From assembly GCF_014839805.1 (NCBI RefSeq), contig NC_051116.1, forward strand, positions 3,038,001 through 3,102,000: a stretch of DNA of 64,000 nucleotides, read 5' to 3'. Made by a program: the position numbers and the translations under genes. Origin of the DNA: Manduca sexta. Lineage: Eukaryota; Arthropoda; Insecta; Lepidoptera; Sphingidae. Shown here piece by piece: positions 33,038 through 45,900 of the stretch. Each line of letters begins with the position of its first letter. The first letter of the stretch is position 1. The notes beneath the pieces were generated by a model that saw nothing but the letters and a program-made list of their open reading frames with translations, was not told where the DNA came from and made no database searches.

Positions 33038-33176
33038 GCGAATTCGTTCCTTATGGCGAGTTTATCGCCATATTCCAGCCCGGAGGCTAATACTGAATAG
33101 AAAAACCCTATACTGCTCGGGAAATAAACTCGAGACCTCAGCATTGCAGGCGTACCGTAATACAACAACGCTACCG
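33038..33176 (-). repeat. tRNA-derived SINE, inverted, diverged
   Basis: 'ggcgagtttatcgccatatt', 'ggctaatactgaatagaaaa' and 'ctcgagacctcagcattgca', ending near 'caacaacgctaccg'. The B-box region is degraded compared with 41653-41894. Confidence 0.6.
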
Positions 33177-33400
33177 TTCCCTTCCCTTCCTTCCAACCAT
33201 CCTAAAAACTCCTCCTCATTCCTTCTATCCCCTCCCTTCTTCCTCCCGGGCCCTAAGACCGTCTAGCTGGAGGCTACCGAACCTCCAGTGATAGCGGTAG
33301 GGCCCACCAACTAATCATGGGGCTGCCGTGGTTGCTAAGCCGGGGGATCGCCTGTACACCATTAGCAGGGTACCCCCGGCCATAAACAACGTTATCGAGA
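33177..33400 (+). other. Pyrimidine-rich then GC-rich block, possible LINE 5' region
   Basis: Begins with a long C/T tract (cttcccttccttccaaccat), followed by 'gctggaggctaccgaacctc', 'gggctgccgtggttgctaag' and 'ggtacccccggccataaa'. Such a block is typical of a TE leader. No coding frame. Confidence 0.3.
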
Positions 33401-33404
33401 CACT

Positions 33405-36165
33405 TTTATTGGAGGTTTCATTTATTATACTGATAAATATAGTTACGTATTAAGCACGGATAAAATATTGTTTCCATAGCGATAATTGTTGTCAATCGTG
33501 AGAAAATGATCTTCGTATCCGCATATTTCTGGTTTGACAACAGTATTTAATAATGTCAGGTGGTAAAATGTTGGTCGCCATTTTGTTTTTTTTTTAATCT
33601 TGTTTATTTAAAGACAAAGGGTTCATCATGAGATCTACTACATTCGATGTAATTGTGTCACCCCTTTGTTCTGTAGTAAAAATGTATCCGCACGATGAAT
33701 ACCTTTGGCTTATGAAAATTAAAAACGAGATAAATAAAGCAGTTTGCAATGTTCGAAGCAGAGTAACTCTATAAACATGCTATCAAATATAATGTAAACA
33801 TAGATATCAGTCGCATACTTAAAATATATCTCTATGCGGATATTGTGGTTAATAACTACAAATAATAATTTGATAAGTACGTTAGGTAGTGAAAGTAATG
33901 TGCGTTTTTCTTAGTTTTTTGTTACTGTGTTAAAATGACAAAGAGTATATTTAGTTAAAGTAAGTCAAATTCAAAATTTTCCCAGTGATGTTTATTATCG
34001 CTCTTGTAATAAATTTGCCTACTGCTGTGCAATATTTACCATGAATTAGGAATTCGCCCGGCACTAGGTAAATTCATTACAAGCTTGATGTAAATTTAAA
34101 AAAAAATATACAAGGCGGAGACTTTCCGCATGGAGACTACATTATGTCTCATTCTTATATGATTACCTAATATTTAGGTAATATAGGTACGACTTTCAGT
34201 CTCATATCAATAAAATTAAAAAAGGTTATCGATATATCAGCATAACAGATAAAGTAGGTCAGCAGTGCAAAATAAACACATGAGTTTGTATACGTTTTAT
34301 AAAGCATATAGCACAAAAGTGGTTGAGAACGATGCAAATACAAGAAAAATGATTTTTTACTGGTAAATGGAATTCCAAATTTGAATAATTGGTCTATTTC
34401 AAAAAATGATAAACACTAAGCAACTTAAAATTACTGATACTCTAAATAATAATGTCCCCCGAAAGCCGAATTTAAAGTAAACTTCCGAATTAATACTAGG
34501 TAAATATATAAATGTAGGTAGATAGTTTTATGAAAATTGTAACTGATGCATTTTTAAATGCGCCATCTTGGAGATAATTTTTCTGGTTTCAAAATGGCGT
34601 ATTTACTTAAATTATTGTAAAATAGCGCTTAAGGCGGTGCCCCGAGCAATACGGAGTGATAACCGTATTTTTGAAATTAGTAATACATATAGAAAAAATA
34701 TAACTACCATGTGGTATCTTTACTTTGATTGTTACAAATTTATCATAACGAAAATGGCCACTAAAATTGTTAAATCTGAACATCCCCTGTTTCAAGTACT
34801 CATTTTAATTTGCAATCAGCACTATTCGGAAGACAATAAGGAATATTTTGATAGCTTAAACTTTCAAAAAGGCCTAAAATTTATATAAAGAAATTATTCG
34901 TAAATCCTATGTAATATATGGAACGAATACTCAAGGCCTTTTGCTCGGGGGATCGCCTTAATAAAATTGAAATACACCATAATGATATTAAATTTTAATT
35001 ATAATAAAAATATACTTAATTATAATTTAAACCTTAGAACAATTTGAAAACCGACATAAATAATTTGTAAAACTGAAAAAAATAAACGTAATCAGTTTTC
35101 AAAATATTTGTGACGATTAAAATGGCTGTGATATTGTAATTATTATTGAACAATAAACTTTTTTTAATCTTGACTATTTTTTTTTATTTATATTTTTTTG
35201 GCAAAGCGCGGTTTGCGAATCTGCCAGTCTTGATCCTCCTCCTCTTTGTAAAATGGCAAACTACACACAAGGCCGGCGTAATGGGAGATGATAGGAAAGT
35301 TTGTTATTGTTCCTCGTTTAAAAACACATTTTTCACCTTGCCAGTCAATACGTTATCTCATGGACTTTGCTCTAATTACTGCGAAAATATAAGAAAAATA
35401 AAACAACAATATTATTCGACACTTACTTTACTTTAGTCATACATCACAAACTATTGTTTATTGCACCTCACAAAGATAAGTCATAATCAGGACAAAAAAA
35501 ACGAGACGTCAAAATTCCAAACATATTTTTAATAATAAAAGTGAACTAAAACTTAGAATCAATTATATAACGTAAAAAATATATTTTTCTTGCTTTTTAT
35601 ATCGACGGTTGTTAAGATTGATATAGGAGTGATTTTTCAATTGTCACATAAAATTCTCTATCAAATAAATCTAACTCAGTATAAAAGTGAGACAAATTAA
35701 CAAATTTATACCTACACACAACGGTTATTTTTAATACATCCTTAGATGTTCTATATTATGATGATAAAAAGGACTTTATTCTTTAATTTCCAAATGAAAA
35801 CTATTTGCAGGTTTTATCACAACTATTTGCGTATTAATTTTCTCTATAGCAATAAAATCAGAAAACTAATCTTATTTTCGATGTCTATGAAATCCCTATG
35901 AAATTATAATTAAAATTTCGTTTAAAAAACTAGGAAAAAAGTACATTGATTCCAACAATGTGTACAATAATTCGATATCGCAACAAATCACTAACTTACT
36001 ATTACAAGGTCCTATGTTAATTTTTATCGATGTTAAAAATATGAGATTTATACACATTTAGGTGAAAATTAGAAAAAAAATTATTCATGGTCCCCCTTTT
36101 ATTTATCTTTGGGGATTACTCGATGAATTTCACTGAAAAAGACATAGAATCATGTGATATATATA
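33405..36165. other. Intergenic stretch, nothing recognised
   Basis: AT-rich. The longest frames, 34568-34888 (106 codons) and 35146-35436 (96 codons), lack recognisable domains, good codon bias or splice context and are not called as genes. Confidence 0.4.
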
Positions 36166-36169
36166 TATA

Positions 36170-36575
36170 ACTAGCTTTAGCTCGCGACTTCACCCGCGTG
36201 AAGTAGTTTTCCGGGATAAAAGTCCACTGTATGATAAAAGTCTTGCTACATATTTTCCCGGTACTGAGAAGTTAAAACTAATATTATCCCCATGAGGGTT
36301 GAATTTATCAAAATCGTATTTAAGCGAACGTCTTTATCATAGTAGCTCCAATCTTTAATTTCAGTTCAATCAGTCGATAATCTAAGAAAATTTATACAAA
36401 CTTACATCCCCTATTTTATCCCCTTGGGGGTAGAATTAATTAAAATCCTTTCTTAGCGGATGCCTACGTCATAACATCTACCTGCATGCCAAATTTCAGC
36501 CCGATCCATCCAGTGGTTTGGGCTGTGCGCTGATAGATCACTATGTCAGTCAGTCACCTTTGAGTTATATATATT
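36170..36575 (+). repeat. RTE-type LINE tail, longer copy
   Basis: 'tagctttagctcgcgacttc', 'acccgcgtgaagtagttttc' and 'cgggataaaagtcc', then 'ttatccccttgggggtagaa', 'cataacatctacctgcatgc', 'ccaaatttcagcccgatcca' and 'gtcagtcagtcacctttgag'. The most complete tail in the window. Confidence 0.7.
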
Positions 36576-36579
36576 TAGA

Positions 36580-37635
36580 TTCAATTTGAGCATAAAATAT
36601 AGCATAGAACCTTGTCATAGTGAGCCAGTGAAATGTCGCTTGGTTAGATCAACCTAACAACCGTTGTATCGTATGGTGTAATTAAAAGGACAACAAAAAT
36701 TTTAATGACACCGTGTAATGAACTAACAGTAAAAATTTATTTATGTATACGACAGAGTATGCCCAAATGACTTAACAATAAAAAAAATTAACACAAATTC
36801 AATGCGAGTCACCATTTACATACCGTTAACACTATATTTACAATGCGGTATATAATTCGCCTTACCTATAAATATTCTTGTCTCTTTCTCGCGAGTGAAT
36901 TGTTTATAAACCTAACTGAATAGCAGCCGTTTTTAATAAACGTTCCAAATCTCAATCTTCAATCCGAATCCGAGAATGAACCAATCAAAATCATTTGTAA
37001 GCATGTCAGAAACACTATTCTAATTGGTTCATTTTTGAGATAGATCAAAAACAATCAAAGTAAGTTTTTTTTCGTGTCATTTTGTAAGCAAGACAAAGGT
37101 TGGCTTATACAAATACACCGAACTTACTGGTAAGCGTGGTAGGCGCTCTCAACCCTTAGTAAGTAATTTTAGTAAGTCATTTATACTAATTAGTCCAATA
37201 ACGTTTCGATCCGAATGTAGTGGTTGATCATTTTTATAAATCTGTTTTAAAGTTTGACTAAGGCTACTAATACAACTTTTTTGGTTATACAAGCAGATGA
37301 CAGACGGTAGGCGAACAAGCAAGCGCATGATTTCCCATATAGGTCATTTCATCCATGAAAACGCGCTCCACCACTTTTTAAGGTGTTGCGGAGGATGGGA
37401 CCGATCCCAACAAGTTCCCCGACACTCCATCGCACTGTACTCGCTTAAGGAAGGTACTGGGGCGCGTAGCTGTGTAATGATGCCACGTCGCTTTTATGAC
37501 AATTATAAAAGGGGAATTGACTGTGTTTGATTTTGTGCATTTATTAATATGTAACAGCAAGTAGTACAAAAAGAAATCCTTCTGTGAAACAGCATTAAAA
37601 TTCGATAAGTAATAAGGCAGTAATTCAAATTTCAA
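36580..37635. other. Intergenic stretch with one weak open frame
   Basis: A 77-codon frame at 37297-37530 lies in slightly GC-richer DNA but has no known motif. Otherwise AT-rich with nothing recognised. Confidence 0.35.
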
Positions 37636-37639
37636 ATAT

Positions 37640-37790
37640 TGCTACATGCTGGAGTGGGGATATCGCTCCATCTCTTTCTTTCGCACGCAGCGTAATGCCC
37701 GCTAACGTCACATGCAATTATTTAGTTTTTTCTGTTTTTTTGATACTCATTTTACTACCAAATTTCAATGGTTTAGAGCTAGTGGATTCT
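37640..37790 (+). repeat. Dispersed repeat family H (copy 2)
   Basis: 'gagtggggatatcgctccat', 'ctctttctttcgcacgcagc' and 'gtaatgcccgctaacgtcac'. Compare 31045-31200. Confidence 0.5.
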
Positions 37791-37951
37791 TCATTAAATT
37801 TCAATCACTTCTGTTTCGGAATTTATACCACGTACATATTTTATGTAAGTTATAAAAAAATAAGACAAATACTGTATTGCTATACAGAATACCATACCAC
37901 GCTAATTTCACAACACTGCCTTGATAAAAGTACACCGTCCTAGAGTATAGA

Positions 37952-38187
37952 CCCCTTATTCATAGACGTTTATTATCTAAGGACGGAGCATTGCTGTGAT
38001 AACAAGTAACAGTCAGTGCTGACGGAACGGCAGTCTTCGCAGTGCGTAGACATAGGGCCTTTGTGATTGTCTAATATTGAGATACAACTTGAATCTAATT
38101 GGCTGTCAGATAAACAAAGCTGAGGAACAGACTTATTATCACAGCAATGCTCCGTCCATAGATAAAAAACGTCTATGAATAAGGGGG
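37952..38187. mobile_element. MITE with ~50-bp terminal inverted repeats
   Basis: Starts ccccttattcatagacgttt and continues ggacggagcattgctgtgat. The end 38130-38187 is its inverse (atcacagcaatgctccgtcc ... aacgtctatgaataaggggg) with a few mismatches. Total ~236 bp, no coding capacity. Its outer sequence resembles the nested MITE at 22874-23052. Confidence 0.8.
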
Positions 38188-38189
38188 TA

Positions 38190-38310
38190 AGACTTTTTCC
38201 CGGTAGGCAACGGCTTAATGTGCCTCTGGCATTGCAAAGTCCATGTACGGCGGATGCTACTGACCATCAGGCGGACTGCTTGTTGGCCTACTAAGGTAAT
38301 AAAAAAAGAC
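38190..38310. repeat. Short dispersed repeat fragment
   Basis: 'ggtaggcaacggcttaatgt', 'gcctctggcattgcaaagtc' and 'gctactgaccatcaggcgga' form a common repeat-end pattern (…accatcaggcggac…). Single copy here. Confidence 0.35.
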
Positions 38311-38721
38311 CTTGATGGGTTAAGTTCAGAATAGTTTCTGAAGTAACCGATGACGATTAAAGGTAATTCGTAATTCTAATTACATACTGGCCCAGAGTTG
38401 TCTATAACAGATGACTGCCGGCCATATAACACTTCAGACAAATTGTGCGTGATTCGATTTGGTCAGAATGGTCAAAGGAAAATTCTTTAAGTTCTGATAA
38501 TCACAATGTTTTATTACAAAATAAAAAAATAACTAATAGGACTGATTTAATGAATAATTATTTGACATTCATTCATAATTAGCAATATAATTGTTTAAGA
38601 TCTTACTGAAACCACTCCTAAAACAGCAAAGCTTTAAGGGTAGGCAGATACCACAAATTCTTCTCTTGATACTGCATTAGTAAGATTTCCAAAGAACTTG
38701 AGAAATCACATTGAAAGCCTG

Positions 38722-38850
38722 TATGTCCGGTTCCAACGGCCGGCATAATTGTGTCGACTGCCGAGGGCTAATCATCTCTCGTCAGTCGACATTCTATTGG
38801 ACCACTCCACTTACCGTCAGGTGCAGTGGAGTCACTTTGCCGCGTACATA
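38722..38850 (-). repeat. Dispersed repeat family B (copy 4)
   Basis: 'ccggttccaacggccggcat', 'aattgtgtcgactgccgagg' and 'ctcgtcagtcgacattctat'. Truncated copy. Confidence 0.7.
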
Positions 38851-38997
38851 TACAAAAAACAGAAGCAAATGATATAGTACAACAAAATAATAAGTATTGT
38901 TTATTTATCAATCTCGTACTTACATACTAATTATAAGACTTGAAATACCAATCACATAAGCGTCTTCTGCTTAACATTACGGCAACCGTTGCCAGTC

Positions 38998-39003
38998 TTT
39001 ATT
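38998..39003 (-). terminator. Candidate IWS1 polyadenylation signal
   Basis: The minus strand reads AATAAA about 780 bases after the IWS1 stop. A further AATAAA lies near 38900. Neither can be proven without transcripts. Confidence 0.25.
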
Positions 39004-39184
39004 GTTATGTCGCTTAGATTGTGTGGCGTAGTTTGCCATACAGGAGCCTTATATAAAAATTTTAGTAGTTTAAGACAGTACGAATTTCTGGGCGCTCTAA
39101 TATAGGTATGGGTCAAGAGGAACCTCTAAAGCTCGGGGGCCCCATATCACTGAGACGGCGGTAGCAAGGGCCCTGTTTGTGGGA

Positions 39185-39230
39185 AAAAAATAGTCGAATT
39201 GAATCCTCCTTTTTTGAAGTCGGTTAAAAC
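39185..39230 (+). repeat. Repeat end 'ttttttgaagtcggttaaaa'
   Basis: 'tagtcgaattgaatcctcct' followed by ttttttgaagtcggttaaaa equals the end of the composite element at 25575-25618. A lone terminus without its body. Confidence 0.5.
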
Positions 39231-39553
39231 GAGCAGAGAGCTCGCCTGACAGTATAAATTCAAAGTAGTACAACCGAATAAAACATTCCAGGACACTCTA
39301 TTGCTTTCCTCTAAGATAGTTAAGTCTTGCAATGCTCAGTAATTATTACTGTCATTTTAAACGGAACACAATGCTTGGATACTTTATATAGACAAAGCAG
39401 TCCGTACAGGCCCAAACTTCGCTCCAAATCATATGGTTGACATGACCCACTTTTAAACATTGACGACGAAAGGTGTTCTTAAGTAGCACATGCTTTTGCG
39501 ATTCTAATATTGCTCTCCAATTTATATAATATGTCGCTTATATACAAGATAAT

Positions 39554-39687
39554 GGGTCAAAAATGACCCGTGGGCCAAATTGACCCAGCTTACACAGCTA
39601 TTGCATTCACATCCGACACAATTTATCTACCGATAATCGGGATGCAAACACAACCCATATCGATTATATGGGGGTCAAAAATGACCC
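39554..39687. promoter_or_regulatory. Paired GGGTCA-AAAA-TGACCC inverted repeats in the presumed IWS1 3' UTR
   Basis: The identical 16-mer GGGTCAAAAATGACCC occurs at 39554-39569 and 39672-39687. Single GGGTCA/TGACCC half sites surround them (about 39437, 39589, 39774). The half site matches the nuclear-receptor core, and in RNA the motif would form short stems. Function unknown. Confidence 0.45.
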
Positions 39688-39782
39688 ACCATGAGTAAAA
39701 TCAACACGACCCGCCGCGTCTCGTTGGAGACGGCTTGAGAGTTAATTCCGGTAATGTACAGTATTGGGTCATTTGTGGTACA

Positions 39783-39908
39783 TTATAACGCCATCTTGCG
39801 GCCCTCGATGGATATTTCGACGGCCCGCCGCGACCCGCTCTTCATCCGTTTCTGATCTATGAATCGCTTCATGTGTTTCTCATATCGGGTCATTTTCTTT
39901 TTAGCAGG
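39783..39908 (-). CDS. IWS1: IWS1 exon 13 (terminal)
   Basis: Encodes [20 protein letters not shown], ending [17 protein letters not shown] and TAA. Acceptor attccag. The ISIEG-(R/N)KM end is typical of IWS1. Confidence 0.94.
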   Translation of the reverse strand, partial: PAKKKMTRYEKHMKRFIDQKRMKSGSRRAVEISIEGRKMAL

Positions 39909-42900
39909 CTGGAATTTGAAGGAATTGTGTTAATGAAATCATTAGGAATGATTGTCATTTTTGATAAAATCGTTGATGATTAATAACCATGTTCGATATT
40001 GACTACGTTTTTATAAGTAAAATGAAAGCTTACAGTTCCTGAATGTCATTACTTGAGTTATATTTTAAAAAATAAATACTATTGAAAAAAAATTACAAAA
40101 AAGCTTCACTGCACTTGGAATAAATTATCGTTACAATGAAGGAAATCGCGCCTAAAATCGAAATCGAATCGAATTTTGTACCCTTTAGGAGGGGTAGGAA
40201 GTGTGTGGGAGGGAAAGGAACCCTTTTAGGATGGGTAGAGGGGAGAAGGCCATGTGTAGTTACAAGCAAGAAGTATACACAGTGTACTGTGTGCCGTGCA
40301 ATTTATAGTTACCCGCGACATGTCGACGTCGCTGGTGGACTTGGGTCGGTAGACGTAGTCCTTGTTGGAGGGCAGCGGCACTCTGGCGCGGGACACCCAG
40401 CCCGCGTCCCCGGGCCGGCGCGCCTTACTGCGGGGGGAATGGGGACAGATTAGTGGCTTGGCTGGATATAACTCTTTCTTTGCAATTTTTTATGCCTTGG
40501 CTGGATAATATAATTTCTTTTACATTTTTTTTAAAGTAAATTTAGTACATCAAAAAAAATATATATTTTTTTTATGGCATAATCAAATAGTTATCTGTAG
40601 GGACCATTGTCAATACATTTATTAATTTCGTGCATACTGTAAAATTCATACTGTTTTTATTCGTTATGTATAGCAAAATCCATTGTGTTACATAAATATT
40701 TTTAATTTTATCCCCCTTCTGTTCTATAAAAGGGCTAAATTAACAAATAAGCGGCCGTTCAAGTATTACGTAACGCAGTTTTTGAAGATTTTTGACCCAT
40801 CCACCCCCCTATGTAACGCACCGTAACGTTTTCCTGTACGCCACCCCCCCCCCCTTCAAAAAGTTATGTAACTCTTAAATTACACTTTATTTCGCAAAGT
40901 ACCGGAAAATCGCTAAAATACCTGTCGCCGCAGCAGCTCGTTATTCGTTGAATTGGTGAATTTCCGGAGCGATAGTGGCGCCATCTATCATTACATCGAG
41001 GAAGTATTAGAAAAGGAGGGAGGTCGACTGCTGTCAATATAAGGACCGGCCGAACGACGAGAGCAAGAATCTTGTAGAAGTTTTTGTACGAGTCTTATTT
41101 GGACGCTCGAACCGAGCACATTGTGTATTCCGCTAGTGTTACTATGCAGTAAATTGTTAGTGAAGTAAAGAAGTGTTTCAATAATTGAATAACTGTCTGG
41201 AAAATAAATATACACTGGTGATACTTTACCGGTCATGTAGAAAAATAACCAAGTAAAAGAGTTTTCACTCCGACATACCTTTATTGTTTTAAAATTAAAA
41301 AATCCAATGTTACAAAACGTGTTGTCCGAATCCCCCCCCCCCCCCCCTATCGTCCAAATTGTGTTACGCAATACTTGAACGGCCCTTAAACTGAATTCAA
41401 AACTAAGTAGATATAGTAGTAGTAATTAGAAATCGTCCAAACCAAAAGAAAGTGATATCTCATCGCTGACACGTGAGATATTTGCCTGCAGGTAGCGTCG
41501 GAGGCGAGTCGTGTGGTGTAGTTACCTGTCGGCGTGTTCGTCCCGCGGCGGCGGCTTGTTGTGCCGGGAGCCCGCCATGGCCTCGTCCCGCGCCTGGCGC
41601 TCCTCGCGGGTCATCGCTGCACATCACATTATAATACATACATAACATACATAACATCACGCATTTATCCCCGAAGGGGTATGCAGAGGCGCAACTAGGG
41701 CACCCACTTTTCGCCAAGTATGTTCCGTCCCATGATGTGATAGGGGGCGAGCCTATCGCCATATCGGGCAGACTCCGGGCTGATACTGAGCAGAAAAACC
41801 CAAATATCACTTTGCCCGACCCGGGATTCGAACCCAGGACCTCAGAGCGCTATTGTACCGGACGTGCAATACAACTACGCCACCGAGGCAGTCTCATATT
41901 ATAATAATAATATAATATCAGCTCTGTATTATATACTGTCCCACTGCTGAGCACAGGCCTCCTCTAATACTGAGAGGGATTAGGCCTTAGTCCACCACGC
42001 TGGCCTAGTGCAGATTGGTAGGCTTCACACACCCTTAAAATTCCTCCCGTCTCGACAGACCGTTCCACGCCCAACATATTATCTCTATGGGTACGATATT
42101 TTTTTTTTATTTAGTAATTTTTTTCACTACTTCACCTAAATAACAATAACCTTACCAAGTAATGAAGACTTTTAGACTCACTTAAACTACTCATCATGTA
42201 AAAATATTCACAATTTAATTCAGCGTGTTCCAAAGGTTGTGACACACAATTGCACATACGCCCTTTATTACCGAAGAAAAACGCAACTAGTGTACACACT
42301 TTCCGCCTTCTATATTCCGTCCCATAATACAATAGAGCGAGCCTATCGCCATATCGTATTCAAATTCTAGGCTCCGAACTGTAGGGGGTAGAAAAACCCA
42401 AAATCTATTTGCCCGATCCGAGGATCGAACCTCAGCGCTGCAGTCGTATCGAAATACAACTATGCCACCAGTCTAAAGAATAGGTTAATCTAAACCAATA
42501 ATATGTTTTCTAAGGCTTATAAAAAAAGCTTATAAAAATAAAATAATTAAAAAGACCAACACCAGAGTTTCTTGCCCGTTCTTCTCTGGTGAGAACTGAT
42601 TTCCGAACTAATAGAGTTAATATTGAAGGAATCTAGATAATGTATAACATTTTACGGATTCAAATAAATCATTTCAATTACCTTTAAAATCAGTGGAGAG
42701 GTTGAATATAGGTCTAGCCCACTCCGAGATGAGTCGTCCTGCCCTCTCGCGGTTCGCCTTCGTCTCCTTCGGGTGCTTGTATAAGTACATCACCGCTTTT
42801 CCTATGCCAGACTGTTTGAGCAGGGACTTGTCTATTGCTGGGAACTGGAAAAAATATTTTATAAAATTTTTCGAAAGTTTTTTTTTAAACGAGTATAGTG

Positions 42901-45900
42901 ATTGGAGTGGCGTTCAATAGAATATCCAGTCGAACCAATTGACAACATTTCAAAATGTAAACGTGCCTAAAACAAACTGTCACTTAACTTTTTTTTACTG
43001 CAAAGCGAAGGTCATTGCGTCTTGAGACGTATATGTGACGTCATTTGGTGCTTACGTCGTTTTAGAATAAAATAAAATTCAAAGTGAAAATCATGAATGA
43101 AAATAACTGAGTTTTGAAAAAAGAAAAAATATGGGTCTCATAATTTTAGATCTTGTTACATAAAATATAAACATTTGAGTATGTTGAAAAAATTAAAATA
43201 TGTTGTCAATTATTTCGGCTTATTGGAGCCGGATATACACAGGCAGATCCCGGAACGCGACACTTAGGTGGGTCAGTATGGCGAGGTTTACCACCTTGTG
43301 TACGGTGGTCGCTATCTGGGCGGATATAAAATACAATATCTTACCACAAAGTTATGTTTCATTTAAACCAATTAATAACAAAAATAGACTTTATTTCATA
43401 CCCATTAAAGTCGTTCCCGAAAGACTACCAACCGCTTTATCAGTGTCAAATGATGGATTAATAAGTATTTAAATTTGGAATAATCAACCTTCATTATTCC
43501 TGGCTCCAATACCCTTTAAACCTTATCATCAGGTGCAGTGGGATTACTTTACAATGTCCGTATAAAAATCGTAAGTCAGTAACTTAGCTATATTACTCAA
43601 AGCAGCAAAACTCCGTAACAGTTCACATTTTTTTTTTAATTTACATATCACGAAACAAACCTTGTTGCAAATTTCTGCAACAGTTCTTATTCATTTAATT
43701 TTTTTGTTATTTGCATGTCACGAAATGAAATGAATTAATTGCAACACTGAACTTAATACGCCATCTATCTTCAAGCAAGTGAACAAAGAAAAACGAAACG
43801 TCGCACGTCACTGTCATTGACTGGAAATTTATATCAATTTAATGTTTACTGAATGTTCTAAAGAGCTTGCCTCTTTTAATCTATATATATATAAAAATGA
43901 ATCCCTATTTCCCTTGGTCACGCCATCACGCGTGAACGGCTGAACCGATTTCACTATTACTTACTTATATTATACTTGTTGTGTTTGTTATTGTCAGGAG
44001 AAGGTTCTTATGAAAGAAAAAAATAAAAACCTTGCGCGGAAAATTAGGAAATTTAACGAAAATATTAATTTTACAAACTGTCAATTGTTTGAAATAACTG
44101 TCAGCGATTGACAGAATGCGCGCTGCGAATTCATAGTTAAGACGGGACAACGTCTGTCGGGTCAGCTAGTTAAATAATATATCGTCAAATTTCAAACCTG
44201 AAGCACATCGTCCATATAATATTGTAGTTGTGTAATGTACTCACGTCCATGAGCAGCTTGAGTATGCTCTCGCGTATGAGCAGACAGGGCAGGGCGCGGT
44301 TGGGCATGGGCGCGAGCCAGTCGCACAGCACGTTCAGCACGTTGTGCTCCAGGAAGGCCAGCTGCAGGTCCTTCTTGATCAGCTGCGACATCGCCTGCTT
44401 CAGCATCGACACCTGCGGGAGACAGGGTGGTGGAATGTATAGGCGGAACGCCTCGGTGGCGTAGTTGTACTGCATGCGCGGTACAGCTGAGGCCCTGGGT
44501 CCGAATCCCGGGCCAGGCAATGTGATATTTGGGATTTTCTGCTCAGTAACAGGCCGGAGTCTCGAATTTGTGCCCGATGTGGCGATAGACTCGCCCCCTA
44601 TCACATCATAGGACGGAACACACTTGGCGAAAAGTGAGTGCCCTGGATGCACCTCTTAACCCTTTGGGAATAAATCGGGAAACAACAGTCGTCATTACAA
44701 CGGACTGCTACCACCACAACAAAGTTAAAAAAAAATTGTGTGATGTTTTGTATGCACCAGCACAAGCCTTCTCTACAACCATCTTATTCAATGCCAAATC
44801 AATATCACCTCAACCACCAGTGATCAGTCAACCTATGCCTTTCATCTCCCATTACCACAAATATAACACTCTCCTTTTCTCCTTTTCACTTCTTCCTTCG
44901 CCAGGTCCTTCAGACGAAAAATAATTATCACCTAAAAGTTGCCACCATCTCTTACTATTGACATTAGTACAAAGAAACCAGTCTCTTTCTTCTCCCTCTT
45001 TCACTCTCTCGTGTCTGAGAAAGACGACTAAATACCTTCACTCACTTAACTAAAAAGCTATATTGACTCACCTTTCTAACAGCAGGTTGGTTCCTCTTGT
45101 TGAGGTCCCGGTCCTCGTCGGCTGCAACCCTCATCTGCTGCAGAAGCTGCGCGATGAGGTCATCATTGTCGTTGATGATGGTAATGTCTCTGCGCCGCCG
45201 CTTGCCGCGTCTCTCCTCTCGCTTGCGTGCCAACATTATGTCGAAGTCGGACATGCCGGAGGACATTTCAGCGCTGGGGGAAATGATATATTGACAGGCG
45301 ATTTTCAGGAATGACAATCTATACTAGGGAAGCTGTTGATCAAAATTTTAAATTGCATCTCATGTGATGAATGGTGGTGAGCTCTTAGTCAATGATTCAC
45401 ATCTTTTTACTGTAGTCCAAATAGAAACAGAAGTAATAATTGTCCGAACTGTTCGTTTTCATTACCAAAACGAATCGGTTCCAAGTGGATTCTCCAGTTA
45501 CTACTGGTGATCATCTACAGTACCTTTTACCTGAAGTAATGACAAACATTAAAAATCATGCGAAAAGAAATTCGCGCAGGTATTTTAGACAATTTAAAAC
45601 TTCAAAATATCCTTCTCTTTTCCACAGTAAAATAGTATATTCCTAATCGGGTTACCTCTTAGAATCCGGTGCGATGTCATCGTCGGATGAATCAGCATCG
45701 ATTGCAGTCTGAGAGGCTTCTGGCCTCTCTCCCCCCTCCTCTCCTGGCGCATCCTCCCCTTCTCCTTCTCCCTCCCCTTCGACTCGGGCGCGCTTGGGTT
45801 CGCCCTCGTCGTCTGAGTCGAGGCGGACTGTGCGACGTTTCTTGGCTGTCAAAATAGATTTAAAAGTTATTTCAGTAGCCTGAAAACGAATCTCATTGGT

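Noticed and set aside
34568..34888. 106-codon + frame in intergenic DNA
   Set aside because: AT-driven composition, no signal, domain or splice context. Probably chance.
39554..39687. Ecdysone receptor response elements
   Set aside because: The classical element has a 1-base spacer between inverted half sites. Here the spacer is 4 and the location is downstream of a gene, so a receptor role is only a weak possibility.
40136..40453. 105-codon + frame across IWS1 exon 12
   Set aside because: Antisense to a well-supported IWS1 exon with conserved [11 protein letters not shown].
44450..44672. tRNA gene suggested by A and B boxes
   Set aside because: The long non-tRNA body, multiple diverged copies and lack of a folded acceptor stem identify a tRNA-derived SINE.
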